Part shown: one piece after another, positions 12,228 through 26,439 of the stretch | Position numbering within the stretch: position 1 is the stretch's first letter | Layout: each line of letters starts with the position of its first letter | NCBI GenBank assembly: GCA_019722365.1 | Contig: JADFUC010000188.1 | Coordinates: 682,001 to 746,000 of the forward strand | Reading direction: 5' to 3' | Length of the DNA stretch: 64,000 bases | DNA from: Lithospermum erythrorhizon | Taxonomy: Eukaryota > Streptophyta > Magnoliopsida > Boraginales > Boraginaceae | Translations under genes and position numbers: made by a program | Notes under the pieces: model-generated | Database searches by the model: none | What the model was told of the DNA's origin: nothing | Seen by the model: only the letters and a program-made list of their open reading frames with translations

Positions 12228-15200
12228 ATGGAGATAACGTTGTTAAAAGTGCTGCTCAAAAGCATCTCTTCTTTTTCCCAATTGTCATCTTCTGAAAATA
12301 CAAAATGTGAGCCAATTCAGAGATACTTCTTGAAGACTGAAGATGTACTAAAATTACTAAAGCCTGTCCTTGAAGCCATTATTAATGCAGAAGTGGTTTC
12401 TAATGAGAAGCTACAAAACTCATTTGCCAAGACAAGCCATTTCATTGATGATCTAAGAGATATCTTCGAGAACTGGTATCCATTAATGAGTAAAGTCCAT
12501 TTGGTATGTTCTTGATCTGTGCTATTTGGGTGTCTATTATAACTTTTTTTTTAGTGTTCTCTGTTGTTCGTCATGAGGAGAGTGAACAACTGATTAATGT
12601 TGGGAAGGATAAAGAAGGAAGGCTCAAAGGGATTATGAAATTTTTAGTTGTTTTGTTATTAGTATTCCCTTAATTCAAATATCTTTCTGATGCAACATGA
12701 CTAGGTCTTGAGAGCTGAATCGTTGATCCTGAACATTCAAGTTGCCAGTCTGGAAATCTTTGAGCTGTTAGAATCTTTAGAGCAGGACCTCCCCCCGGAA
12801 CTGAGTGTGGCATCTCTTAATGTAAGGTCTATGAATGCCTGTGTTATAATCCTTTCAGCATGAAGCCTAACAACAAGTACTTGGGATTTAAATATTGAAT
12901 GTAATGAATGTTTTAATTTCTTATCCATTTCCTGAGGTGATTATTCGTCATGCAGCAAATTTTTCAGAAAATGAAGCAGATTGAACTTGAAAGAACATCA
13001 AATATCATAATGAAAGCTGTTAAAGATCAATTGGAGGGTTCTGGGGCTTCACCAGATAGCTTGGCAAAGATAGCCGATTGCCTAAACTTAAAGTCGAACC
13101 AGGAGCTTCTGATTGAGGCTGTTGCCCTTGATAAGTTGAAGGAGAGTGATGAGCAGGATGAGAAGAATGGTGATATTGATTATATTGATGACATACTTTC
13201 TCTTGTGACCCATATGCACGAGCAACTTGTCTTGCTAAAGCAATCGAAGAGCTGCAGCCCTGTACTTATACCTGCTGATTTCTGTTGTCCCCTCTCACTT
13301 GAACTCATGACAGATCCAGTTATTGTTGCTTCTGGACAAACCTATGAGCGTGCATTTATTCGGAGGTGGATTGATCTTGGTCTTTTGTTTTGTCCTAAAA
13401 CACGGCAACCTCTGGCTCACACCAATCTCATTCCCAATTTTACTGTAAAAGCGTTGATTGCTAATTGGTGTGAGTCAAACAATGTGAAGTTGCCTGATCC
13501 GATTAAGTCCATGAGCTTGAATGATCCTTCTTCACTCCTTGGACGTATTGAGTCAGGATCTCTCCGGAATGCCCATGGATTGACCCATTCAAGGGCCAAC
13601 CAATCTGCATCTCCTGAATCAACTAGAATTTTAAGTTCTTCAAATGCATCAGGTGGATCACGGGTACTGCATCAACCATCTTATACCCGCACTTCTTCCG
13701 AAGATTCTCTTCCTAGAGTGACCGAAAATGGTCATGAGGTTATTGACAGACTGTCTCTCCGAGGCTCAGATGATGGGATGGCTGATGCTAATGACAGGAA
13801 CCTAAACATAAGTGGTCATACATCACCAGCAAGTAATGGTGCTAACATTGCGGATGGACAAGCAAACCCAGACCATAACAGAAGTACCTCTGTCTCCAGC
13901 ATGGTTTCGAGAGTTTCACAAGCAACATCTAGTGAAGGGAATGAAGAATCTTCGCATGTAGTGGCTGATGGAAACGATACTTCTGGAGAGGTTACTTCAC
14001 AGCCCAGGCCTGCTGCAAACTCGGCCATGCCCCAAAGAGAGCCTGAGTATCCATCTCGACTGGAGATGAGGACTCGTCATCAAATGTGGCGCAGGCCATC
14101 TGACAGATTTATACCAAGAATAGTCCCATCTGCTATGGAACCAAGGCCTGATCTTTCTGAGGTTGAGGCTCGAGTAAAGAAATTAATCGAGGACTTGAAG
14201 AACCCTTCTCTTGAGTCTCAACGAGAAGCCACTGCCGAGCTTCGGCTTCTGGCTAGGAATAATATGGACAATCGAATTGTTATCTCAAATTGTGGAGCTG
14301 TTATCTTCTTGGTTGATCTTCTTCGTTCTGAAGACCCAAAAACACAGGAAAATGCTGTTACTGCACTTCTCAACTTATCAATTAACGATAACAACAAGAC
14401 AGCAATTGCAAACGCTGATGCAATTGAACCTCTGATTCATGTCCTTCAGACTGGGACTCCAGAAGCAAAGGAAAACTCAGCTGCGACTCTTTTTAGCCTT
14501 TCGGTGGTCGAGGATAACAAAATAAAGATTGGAAGGTCGGGAGCAATCCAACCTCTGGTGGACTTGTTGGGTAATGGAACTCCAAGAGGGAAAAAAGATG
14601 CAGCAACAGCTTTATTTAACTTGTCAATTTTACATGAAAACAAGGGTCGAATTGTTCAGGCAGGGGCAGTGAAGTATCTTATTGACTTAATGGACCCTGC
14701 TATAGGGATGGTTGACAAAGCAGTAGCCGTGTTGTCAAATCTGGCAACAATTCCTGAGGGCAGGCAAGCAATTGGAACGGGAGGAGGTATCCCTGTTTTA
14801 GTCGAGGTTGTCGAACTAGGTTCAGCAAGAGGGAAAGAAAATGCTGCGGCAGCTCTGTTGCAGTTATGCACTAATAGTAGTAGATTTTGCAGCATGGTCC
14901 TTCACGAGGGAGCTGTTCCTCCATTGGTTGCACTTTTGCAGTCAGGCTCTCCCAGAGCTAGAGAGAAGGTATAATTCTAGTGACTCTACGATATGCTGAA
15001 ATTAATACTAATACAGTTTTTTTTTATAGTTAAAATTACAATAATTACCAACCTCTGTCCCTACAATGAGATTCCAATTCTTGACCTCAAGGATCAAGGG
15101 TGCTAGTTCAACTGTTGGACCATTCGATCTCCTAATACAGTTTCTTGAATCGAGTTAAATGGTTGTCTTATTACAGGCGCAGGCGTTGCTGAGCTATTTC

Positions 15201-15236
15201 AGAAACCAACGACATGGTAACGCAGGCAGAGGATGA
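12228..15236 (+). CDS. PUB4: U-box/ARM-repeat E3 ubiquitin ligase, PUB4-like
   Basis: Coding exons are 12228-12503, 12705-12821, 12956-14968 and 15177-15236, all with GT-AG sites and all joined in phase 0, giving 821 residues; recalled Arabidopsis PUB4 is of similar size. The N-terminal helical UND-type domain covers about residues 1-230. The U-box (about 237-310) starts PADFCCPLSLELMTDPV and contains CPKTRQPLAHTNLIPN. A serine-rich linker follows, then ARM repeats from about 555 to the C-terminus, which ends ALLSYFRNQRHGNAGRG. U-box proteins bind ubiquitin-loaded E2 enzymes and the ARM repeats choose substrates. In Arabidopsis PUB4 is tied to CLE-peptide root meristem control, chloroplast turnover and immune kinase levels. 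The start is the first ATG after the acceptor at 12222. The ATG at 12950 is intronic and not a start. No break is seen. Confidence 0.95.
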
Positions 15237-15849
15237 TATTGACATTGAGACATTGAGCTTTGGGTGTATTGACATGTGTAGTTACAAGACACTGTAAATT
15301 CAATGATGCAAATAATACAAATTGTACTTTACTTTTTTCCTTTACGTTGGGAAATAACTAAGATATGGAAAGTCAGTTGGAGGATTTATAGTGCCCCTCA
15401 GCCCTCATCTAACTATACTAGTAAGATGTTATGTGCATTTCATGTGAAAAAAGTTCAAAGAACTATTATTGTTGAATATTTTACTTTTTCTTCATGATTG
15501 TTAATTTATAGAATGAGAATTTGATTTTATAGTAAAATATTTTCAAATAATGAAGGACAACAAAACATTGTATATATATATTAGCAAATTAGTATTGAGT
15601 TTTTTCATTGTTAGAATTATATGCACTGAGATAGTCGAATGATATGGTGGTTGAGCATATCATTCAACAAAACATTGTATATATATGTTAGAATTATATG
15701 CACTTGAGGTCCGCAATGGCAGGTTGTGAAATGGTAATTATCAGAATCTTACCTATCCAAACAAAAAAAATTTATGATATGCAACTGTAAATGTCAATGG
15801 TAATGAGAATAATAGAGAAATGGTATAAATATCTTCAAGACCGTATAAG

Positions 15850-16314
15850 CAGGCTCGGCTAATGGGGTGTGCCATTCGGTGTTGTGCACAGGCCTCAAAA
15901 GGGGCTCACTTTTAAAAAGTTTTCTCTCTTTTTAATTGGTTGCTTTAAAGATAAAAATAAATAAAATATATTTTTGGAGACTTTTTTATTCTTTTATTTT
16001 TAAATTATCAAACAATCACTATGTAATTCCAATTAATTGTCATTTTATATTTTTAATATTTTTTTAATTTATGTACAAATAGCTAAAACGACAACTAAAA
16101 ACAAACGAATGGAGTAAAAAAGGAAGACAAAGAGTTTTTTTTTTGCAACATTTTCAATGAATGCTTGGAATAATTTATCGAATTTAAACCGGATTAGATA
16201 TTTTATATATTATTTAGTTTTATTTATCAAAATATATTATTAATAAATTTAATGTGCTTTTTTACTATTTTATATTTGGGACACGTGACTTCCATTTTTT
16301 ATGAGACGGCCCTG
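15850..16314. mobile_element. Non-autonomous hAT element with 8-bp target-site duplication
   Basis: The 465-bp element begins CAGGCTCGGC and ends GACGGCCCTG, imperfect terminal inverted repeats of the hAT type (CAGGGCCGGC-like). It is flanked by the identical 8-mer CGTATAAG at 15842-15849 and 16315-16322, the duplication length diagnostic of hAT insertion. It carries no transposase frame. A stretch near 16082-16097 matches one end of the MITE at 37842-38031, which hints at a nested older fragment. Confidence 0.85.
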
Positions 16315-16712
16315 CGTATAAGAAAAAATGTGGAGAATTGTCATTTGAATTCTCCTAAAAATCTTATGTAAAAGTAAAATGATCAAGCAAAATGGAATGG
16401 ATGGAGGACTTCGATCGACAATCGAGTTACGAGTTACGAACCCTCTGTGGAAGGATCCAAACGTGTAGGTAGAAAGGTTCCAAGTCACACCATTTCGTTA
16501 CATACTTGCATGATAGACTTCTGATAAGTCTATTATTATTTCTTCACCATATGTCACCATATAATGGAATATAGTAGTACTATTAAAAGTAATATTGTTG
16601 TTATACAAAACAACGAATGATGATGCACCTAACAGCAACAGATTCCTTGATGTTGCATTACATCAGTTACATATTCTTTATTAAAAAAAGACACAACAAT
16701 TTATTTAATCTA

Positions 16713-17788
16713 TTAACTTAATCCATAAGAGATGTCACAACGAATATGCCTAAGCAACACCGGAATAACAATATCCGGAGAGCTCAATTGTGGCAGGTGA
16801 CCCTCCGTCGACATGACCTCGACTATCGATTCACCTCCAATATTCCGGTGGAGGTACTCGGAGACCACCACCGGCACAGCCAAGTCCTTCATGCTCTGTA
16901 TTATGTGACACGGCACGGTCACACTAGGCAAAATATGTCGTAAATCACTTTGGAATATGATTCTGAGGACACTTAGTGCTATGTCTGGCCTCATGTTGAA
17001 TAATGTCCGGCTAAATTCTTGAACAGCCACCGATTCCATGTCACATCCGACCGCTAGAGGCGCGAAGCCGGAGCACCACGCCTTGTAATTCGACGCCATG
17101 GCTTCGTATAATTGGTTGAGATCTTCCTGTTCGAATCCTCCATAGTAATCTACGTCGTTCAAGTACCTTAAAGTAATTACAAATAAAAGAGATGAGGCTA
17201 TGATATAGAAAAATTGAAAGGTACAATAATATTGGAATCCACCATAACTTTTTTACTAGTTTGCCAACATGATAAGTGGTGGAACATGTAACAAGTTTTT
17301 TGTATAATTATAAAATGTCACAAATAAAAAAACACGGATTCATCATCTGACTTGGTCAAATTTGAAAGTCCGACCAAAGCAAATTCAAGAAGCTAAGCAA
17401 CATATTGAGAAATGAAGTACCTTGGAGACCCAGCAACAGCAACAATTTTGGTGAAAAGATCAGGCCTAGTAATGGAAGCAATTATTCCAACCATGCACAT
17501 AACAGAGTGACCAACATATATGCAAGAACCAACTTGAAGCTCTTCCAATATTGCAATAACATCATGAGCATATCCTTCAAGAGAAGAATACCTCTCAAAG
17601 TCAAAATAATCCGGATTTGTTGTTCCAGCACCCATGTTATCAAACAATATCACTTTGTAATTGTCAACAAGATGTGGAATAAGATGCTTCCATACTGATT
17701 GGTCTGTCCCAAAACCATGACCCAAAACTATGTTTTGTTGACCTGAGCCTAGGACTCTGACGTTGTGAGCTTGTTCCACAATACCCAT
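16713..17788 (-). CDS. KAI2: KAI2/D14-LIKE alpha/beta-hydrolase receptor with altered nucleophile elbow
   Basis: Two minus-strand exons, 17788-17421 and 17166-16713, are joined at GT-AG with the split codon for Arg123, giving 273 residues (Arabidopsis KAI2 has 270). The single intron after SPR is at the usual D14/KAI2 place. The N-terminus reads [16 protein letters not shown] and is followed by [14 protein letters not shown]. The catalytic triad is complete and in AtKAI2 register: Ser95 in GHSV, Asp217 in KDLAVP, His246 in EGHLPQ. KAI2 proteins sense karrikins and an unknown endogenous ligand in the nucleus and cytosol, and signal through MAX2 to degrade SMAX1/SMXL2. The odd point is the nucleophile elbow: the usual GHSVSAM is GHSVMCM here, so the small residue after the serine is Met97. 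Residues 190-192 (LRI) also differ from recalled AtKAI2 (GQT). It could be a diverged paralogue. Confidence 0.92.
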
Positions 17789-18530
17789 ATGTTTGGTTTA
17801 TTTCTTGAAGACAATTGATTGAACTTTGAGTAATTTAGTCTTTGTTAAGGTTCAAGTTTAGACCTTCGTTTTTTCTGATGATAAATGACGATTAAGATTG
17901 GTGGGTAGAGAAGAGACAACAACCACATATGCTTGATATTTTGATATGCATTCCTCCTTCCATCTCACTGTTTTTTAGAATTATAACCTGTTTTCACACG
18001 TTGAAACTTGAAATAATAAATTAATTTGAGGTCCATGAACTATTTTTGGTATATGCATTGATGACTTCTATGATGAAGCTACATTCGATAAGATTTTATA
18101 ACCAAGTATTGGTCATAATTCAAATATTCTTTACTTTAACAATTGAAATAATAATAATAGGTCCTTTATTCCAAAAAGATTGACCAAATTTATCTTTAAT
18201 GATCAAAATTAATAAATAATTTTGAACAAAAAATATCAAGCTAATAATAAAGTGCATAAAAATAATAATACATGTGTTTGGAATTTAAAAAACAATCATA
18301 AATAATATTTTTGGGATTGATATAGTAATAAACTAATAATATTGAAACTTTGAGAAAACCTTACGAGTTTTTGTTTTTTTTGTTTTTTTTTGTAAATCTT
18401 GTTTGTTTTGTTTTGTTTTGTTTGTGAGTATAATCACTTCTAAATGATTTTCTTCTCTTATCTAGTTATCTGCATTTCAATGTACTATTCTGGGGAGTAT
18501 TGTTTTATTTGAATCAATGGACCATACATG
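17789..18530. other. Upstream region of the KAI2 gene, with T/G-rich low complexity
   Basis: This AT-rich non-coding stretch includes a run of (T)nG blocks at about 18368-18425. No other gene is visible. The KAI2 promoter should lie at its left side, but no clear TATA element could be chosen. Confidence 0.5.
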
Positions 18531-18536
18531 TACGGT

Positions 18537-18982
18537 GGATACGAACCGAATTCGAATCGAATATCATCGAATTTTGAATTTTTACAACAATAACTAAGTT
18601 TGAATTCAAATTCGATTCGATACCACTCTATCAATATTTAATTCGATATTCGTCATATTTTATATTCGAACTCCAAATCGAATTTTAATATACATATTTT
18701 CATATAAATTAATAAAATATGTATACAAATATTCGGTTCGAATTCTAAATGAACATATTCAAAAAAAATCGAATCTAATTATAAGGCATTCGAATTCGCA
18801 TTCGTTTACCATTCGAATGACAAAATCGGATTCGAGTTCGATTCTTATTCGACAACATTCGAATTCGAATATATGAAGGCAATCTCGCTTTTAATTCCAG
18901 TCTAGGACTATTTGCTTAGTGTATTTCCTTCTTAAGGCTCTAACGGGAGACAAATATTTGAAAAAATATTCGATTCGTATCC
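18537..18982. mobile_element. TTCGAA-rich MITE-like element, copy 1
   Basis: The segment starts GGATACGAACCGAAT and ends ATTCGATTCGTATCC, an inverted pair with one mismatch. Between them are many ATTCGAATTCGAAT-type words. No transposase is encoded. Related TTCGAA-rich sequence occurs near 35319-35700 and 39395-39787. A target-site duplication is not clear. Confidence 0.5.
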
Positions 18983-19770
18983 ATACGCATAGATAGTTAA
19001 TTGTTTGGCAACTCGATATGTCATCACTAGTTAACTTATCAGGCTATATATCACATTATGCTATAGTCTTAGCAACAATAATGATACCAAGCAGCGAATA
19101 ACACCAAGCAAGAGATGCTACAAGTCTACAGCTAACCAGCTAACAGTTAAGTTGCAGAGTAGGGTCTTTTTGAGTTATATATATATATTAATCAATTTGA
19201 AAAATGAGCTTTTTAATTGTTGGATTCAAATATTATAATATAATATTGTATAATATTTGTTGAAAAGTATATTAAAATATACTACATTCAATTCAATTTA
19301 ATTGATATTTTCGTTTCTTCGTGTCGAACTTTGAAAATTAATTAATTTTTAAATATATTATAAAATTATAAGAAATGATATTATGTAAATATTTTTAAAT
19401 ACAAGTTCAAATATTTAAAATTTATATTCATTTATTAAAATAAAGAATAGAAAGAAATGTTTTGACAAAGATTGACATGAAGAATAAAAACATCAATTAA
19501 AATAAATATAAGTAAGTAATTTTACACATATATTATTATTACCGTGATAATTTTGAATAACTTATATATGCCAATAAAAATCGTAAAATTTGTTAGTGTT
19601 AGATGATTGAAAATTAGTAATATATATTTCCAATGCATGAATACACTAAAAAGTGTATAAACTAATGATGTTAAAGAATTTTAGGAGAGAAACTAATGAT
19701 GTTAAAGAATTTTAAAAGTTCAATGTAAAATATTGTATTGAAAAAGAAAATAATCAAGTAAAAAGGAACA

Positions 19771-20026
19771 TGTTATGGAAATATTATTGATTTTAACTTT
19801 GTCCACCAAAAGAGACGACTTTGCTATGTAGTTTATTGTGCTTTTTAAGTTACTTATTCACCAAGTAATTACTTTATATATTATATCGCAGTTTCTATAA
19901 ACAAGTGCATCTATCAGACAGATACACACACAACAACAAAAAAGCAATAAAGCGATAGCTCCTTCTCCCTTAAAGCTTTGCTGAGTTCTATTCATTTATT
20001 ATCGTTTCTTAGTTATATTCATAACA
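19771..20026 (+). repeat. 5' LTR of the decayed Copia-like element
   Basis: Homologous to the segment at 26007-26262. The two copies have many substitutions and small indels, so the insertion is old. Confidence 0.65.
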
Positions 20027-23000
20027 CGTTATCAACACGATTAATCTTCCAACCGATGCGATACAATATGAAAAACATTTATAAAGCCAAAACATGTAAA
20101 AAATGTTAAGATCATTCTCCTGGGATATTATTCAAGATCAAACATTAGCTTTCAAGACGTGCACATATACTGCTGAAAAGCTTCACTTCCAATTGATTAA
20201 AGGTATCTAAATTATACAATTATGAATTTTTATCATTGCTCATATTTAAATGAACTCGCTAACCGTTAATTATGTAATTCATGGTTTATTAGCCATCGCA
20301 TGGTTGAAAAGAGTAGTACTAGTAAGTAGTATATGATTTTGACTATACTTTGGGTCTAATAGAGTAGTTGATTTAAAATACGGAATATTATTATTTATAT
20401 ACAGAAATAGATTCAATACCGAATTACTCAAGATAAAATGTTAAATATAATTAGTTTGACTAAATATTAATAGTGATTTATGAGCAGACTGATATTTTCG
20501 TACTATTACATATATTGAAACTAATCATTGGGGATTTATATATTTTATATGAGTCAAGAAGACAATTATCAAATGTTTAAGTCCTCGAAAACTTACACTG
20601 GATAAAATTAGTTTTATTAAATCTATACATTTATTATGGTTCACACTAGATACATATTTCTCTCTCAAAAACATGTATCAATCATTTAAGTCTCGAAGAC
20701 TTATTATATTTATATATATAATCGTTGAATTTATCAATATGTGAATTATTAATCAGATCTATTTGTATGAGTATTATGTGGTACGAGATATATTATTAGT
20801 TCAGAAGACTTACGAAAAATATTTAGGCTTATTATGTTTCCGTAAGACTAACTACAAGATTTGTAATCATAATAAACTGCTCATGCATCTAAAATTTAGA
20901 TTATAATTAGCCTATAAGACTAAATATCTTTGAACCTTTGATGTGTTCAATACTTTACCTAAGCAAGCACGACATGTAAAGACGGCGGCTTAAAATAATA
21001 ATCATATATATTAAGGGTTTCTAAATATTCCTAAAGAATCTATGTGAATGTCTCAATGTTTGAAAAGAAAATAATATGGTAATTAATTTATGAGCCCTCA
21101 AGACTCATATAATTGAAATAATACGTATTCTACATGAATTGAAGCTTTACGAATTTGATTACTAATGATTTCTTCATGTCTGTATACCTTACAAATGATA
21201 TCGGTTCGAGTAATGTAACCATCCGAGATAGTACAAATTGTCTGAGTATATAGGCATAATACATACCACTTTAAAAGATAAGAAAATCTTCTTACTTGAT
21301 AACCAGAGAAGCGAATGTTATCACACATGGTAGTGTAAAATTAATCAATGTCTGAAGATAAAAGTTAATGAATGTTCAAAGAGTCAACATATCATTTCTG
21401 AAGGAACAAATTTCCTAATCATAATTGGTATTGTGATTATACATGTCTAGGTTAAAGGCTAGCGAAAGACAAGATTTAAGCAGCTCCCACAAGACACCTA
21501 TCTTCCCCGTAACTTACCTGATGTATGATTTTCAATTTCTAATAGGATTGCCACCAACAACATGGATAAATGAGAAATATGTCTTGCAGATAGTGCAGCA
21601 ACTCATACCATTCTAAAAGATAAGAAATATTTTTCTTATCTAATATCACGTTAAACGAGCAAGTATTACAATATCAGCAAAGGCAAAAAATCGACTGAAC
21701 GCTTCCAAGCAGATAATGTGACAGGCTCACAAATATGTATTCAAGATGCACCATATTATTCTAAGTCCGAAGGATTCTAAATGCTTCAAAAACATATGTC
21801 AAATTGTCTACCACATCAGACAACAAGCGAAGGTTCCAAAGAGCTAATATTTGTCGTGTAGCAAAATCAATTGAAGGCTCGGAAGAAGCTAATATATTAT
21901 TACCCGATTTAGTTACGATGCAAATGAATAATTGAATATTTAATCGAGACTCATTTAAGAGTCAATAAACTATTAAGTTTGAAGAATTTATGTGAGCTTC
22001 ATAGTGTAAACTCCGGGGCTGATCAAGCCATGGGCACGCCAATTACATACAATACCCCAATTGATTGGAAATGTTACACTATGTAGTAACACTTGTTCGC
22101 ATTATGCCAAATTATTATAAAACTCTCCGATATAGTTGGTTCGGGTCAAAACCACATATTTTACTCCTCTAGTTATGCATCATATATTCGCAAAGATTAT
22201 GCACAAAATGATGAATTTTAAATGATTATTATGTCTGTAAGGTATGTACATCTATTTACTTGAAATATGAAATTAAAATTAATTCTATCAAGTAATTTTT
22301 CATTAGATATATCAATGTTTTCAACATCAGGGGAGAATAGTATACAACCCGAAAATAGACTATCTTGAATCAAATATCCCTATATTAGATGATCCTCAAA
22401 ATGAATAACATGAATCAAGCTCATAAAATATAACATGAGATTTACATTTAACTAAGTTCACTACCAAACAAATTTCTAATTCAAGATAGCAACGAAGTCT
22501 TATACAATAGAACACTAAAATAGAAAGGTAGGTCTCAAGAACCGTGTAAGTTGATATAGTTCCACCATCGAAGATACATTATCAAGATGGTTCAGAGAAT
22601 ATCACCCTCCGTAAGAGATAATGAATATATCATGAAAGTTAAAGCTCTAATTTCTAAAAAGTCATTTACATAACGAATTACTATAACGAGATCTCGCTAG
22701 CATGAACATGATGGAACATTTACATAATGAAATTCATGACTATAATGAGATATCCGTTATCATGAATATGATGGAACCAAAATTAAAGAATTGTCGACAA
22801 TAAATTAAGAATTCTATATAATGAAGCAATATTTAGGATCTAAAATCTATCTCCTGGTTATAGATATATATGGTTGTTGGAAATCAATGAGAATTGATTC
22901 CCTTTATTATGTCTGCCATGACAATTGCGTATCATTCATTTACCGGCTCGGGTTAAACGACACCAAAACTTGCTCAACTTAGTAATTCTATATTACTAGT

Positions 23001-23825
23001 GCGGGTTCTCATGATAATTTAAGGTTATGATTATCGCTAGATCTTACTTATTAATCGCTATAATAGTAATTGATCAATTATTATTATACAACTTACTATT
23101 ATCCGAGCCTGTGGGCGTCACACACATACAACGATATTCGAATAATATTTCATGAATGAAATTAAATAGACTTCAGATATTGAGACATCTTCAATATTTA
23201 TATATTTGTCAAATATATATCGATGAACATCAATTGGTTAAACTTGCAAGTTTAATCAATTAAGCAATTGAAACGAATTTGACACTCGATAAGTCATTCG
23301 ATATGACTCGTTAGTATTTTGATTAACTTATAATAAAATACTACAACTCACTGCTGACTCAATATTTGATTGCTTCATAACTGCCTAATTGGGTTAAAAG
23401 AGCTTAAACCGATTTCTTAATCCAGCTGCTTAACCTGCTGAATCAAAGCTTTGGTATTTAAAGAAAGAGACAAGGTTTTTCTATTCATGAAAAACCTTTT
23501 GTCTCCATTTCTTCCATAGCCGCTCTCTCTCCCTAAGAATTGTAAAGAAGTTTTTCTTCAATTTTATTCATCTTTAAACTCTGCAGCCCAAAGACTGCCC
23601 GCTTCCCTCTTGCGATGCAATCTGTAGGATCATTTCGTGTCAACAAGTTTCGGAGACATCAGCGGCTTTCACGGGTCGCTTTCGCGATTTGGGTTCATTC
23701 GTCTGCTAGTAAATGTAAGAATTCTTATTCATACATTTATATTTTTGTGTTTAAATTAATATACATCTTTTAAGGATCCTGGATTGCATGACCGCTGCTA
23801 TCACGAACGAATTCATACTGCATTC

Positions 23826-23932
<107 letters not shown>

Positions 23933-26006
23933 TGGCCAAAGAGAAAGATAATCAAGATTAAACGAAAACTCATTATATGTTTACATTTAGACTCAATTTA
24001 AATCTAATACGATACTAGTACATTATTTCTTGGTACCAGTTGAGAATAAATGACATAAGATTTGTCATATAATATTTATTCTCAAGCATTAAATAAGTCA
24101 GTGTGACACATACACTCGATGTATGTATCAAAATTATAAATGCTCGCAGCTAACAAAAAGATAACTTTCGACGGCGCGGCATGACTCAATATAAAGACGC
24201 ACGAAATACGTATAGATGAAAACATGTAGAAAGATTTAGACGCCCGGCACATATCCAGAGTTTCGAACTTAACTCGACAGTTAAAGTGAAAAATATTTGA
24301 ATATTTAAAGTCATCCGGAAGATGGATTACAAGTTCGAACTGCATTATTACATTTATTTGCATGATCATTTTATTCAGTATCACAAGTATATGTAAGTCT
24401 ATCGATAGTATGCCATACATGTTTAACTCTATATTTATATTATGTCTTATGTGATTATATGATCTATTTGTTTACTTATTATGTGTATGATGTATTTGAA
24501 TTATTAATGTAGTTTATATTGATCTTACATATATTTATGATTTAATTATTTGTCATCATTGACGATCCGAATAATCATGATATTATTGAAGAACTATTAT
24601 AGTTTATTGAGACTCCGGAAGAATTCTCGGTGACTAGATTATCATGAATAAGTTAGTACAAAGAACTCATGTAAAGCCTCTTGTTATCAAACAACATGTC
24701 TATAAAAAGATTCAATCAAATGCCTTGTAAAGATATGTAAGCTTACTAATTGAGCATGATAGAAATGTTCATCTCATTTAACGAGATACATAAGAGATAA
24801 AATCTCATACCTAAGACATGAATCAGTCCCCAAGTATCAATTTAATATACATTTTACAACGGAAACATACTGTATAATCATGCAATATTGAATAAATATC
24901 GCATTATTTGGATTTTCTACTGAGTAATATACACTCCATGATTTCACTGTGACATATGCATGATATGCATCAGACCTTTTCCTTCATTGTTTTTTCCCAC
25001 TGGAGTTTCTCTCTCAGAAGGTTTTTAAATTTAATATCTAAAGAGAAATATTTATTTCTTTCACTAGGCGTTTCCACAAGATTTTTCCTAGCGATTGTTA
25101 ACCAAACAAGGTTATACGTATCGATGTTACATGACGTCATATCTACATGTATTGGATCAGAGAAAGTCAGGATAATTTAAGATTTATATTTACGACTTAA
25201 AATATTATCGAACTCCTCAAGAGCTTCTCAAAGTTTTAATCCTCTCAAGATAATTTGAGATTTAACACTAATGTTTACGTTGAACATCAAAATAAGCATG
25301 ATATCACCAAATATGAGCATTGGCTCATTAATGCCAAGAGAAAATACAAAAGAATTATATATATCAGCTTTTAAGTACCATATAAGCGCTTTTAAACCTA
25401 TTTCAATTTATGTGACAACCCGGTTTTGGCGAATGCATGATATTGATATGATCTCTATTGAGGATTGCATAAATGATATTTATTTACTAGTAGTGATGTA
25501 TTTTATGTGATATACAAAATAAGCTATATCAGCAACATCATCCAAACGTAGAAATTATAAAATACTCGAAGAAAGTCATGAATGTGTTTGGTTGATAACT
25601 ATGATCCAGCAGATCCATATTATTACTTGTGGTTTGTCATTTGAAAATTTGGTCCAAACGACTCAGAGCACTGAGGTTCAACAAATCGCTTATGGATAAA
25701 TCTAGCGTATATCATCACTAAGTCACCCCCACCTCAACATTCGGTAGTTTATCCAAAAGTATGGAACTACGCCGACTAAAATGTTAAAGATGACGCAGAG
25801 AGTTGGCACCCGGCTGGTGACTCTTTCCTTTAATCATTTCTTGTCTCAACGGGTTTTCCTATTAAGGTTTTAACGAGGCAACATCAGAAGCGATATTAAG
25901 AATACTGCACTCTTTTCTATAATCGGATTTTTATCCTCGACGCATTTTTTCTAATAAAGATTTTAACCAAAAGATATTTTAGCTTAATTGTGACACCAAG
26001 AGTGAG

Positions 26007-26262
26007 TCATATTGGAATATTATTGATGTCTCTTGGTCCACCAAGAAGGAGATGCTTCATGAAGCTATTAGTTTCTTTGCTTTCAAAGCTTACTTATTCA
26101 TCAAGAATTATTTTGTATATTATATCGAAAGTTCTATAAACAAGTGTGATTCATCAGACAGATAATAAACACACAACAACAAAAAAGCAATAAAGGTATT
26201 CTTTTTCCTTGTTTATTACTCTCTATCTATTTACATCGTTTGGGCTATATTCATAATGTGTA
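26007..26262 (+). repeat. 3' LTR of the decayed Copia-like element
   Basis: Partner of the LTR at 19771-20026, with the same order of conserved blocks ending ATATTCATAA. Confidence 0.65.
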
Positions 26263-26439
26263 ACAAGAAAAATTTTCTACATGGTTCAAAAATAAATGCA
26301 GAAGCCATGACTAACCTAGACCTGGCTGTTGGTAAGATAAGCCAGAACCATCAGACTAAGTTGATGATTTGTTAATACGTGTATAATAACGAATCAATTT
26401 ATTTAGTTTCAAATAATATGTAAAACTATTTCAACATAT

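Noticed and set aside
12950..12955. ATG as start of the large PUB4 frame
   Set aside because: It lies in the intron just before the acceptor CAG; the protein continues from two upstream exons.
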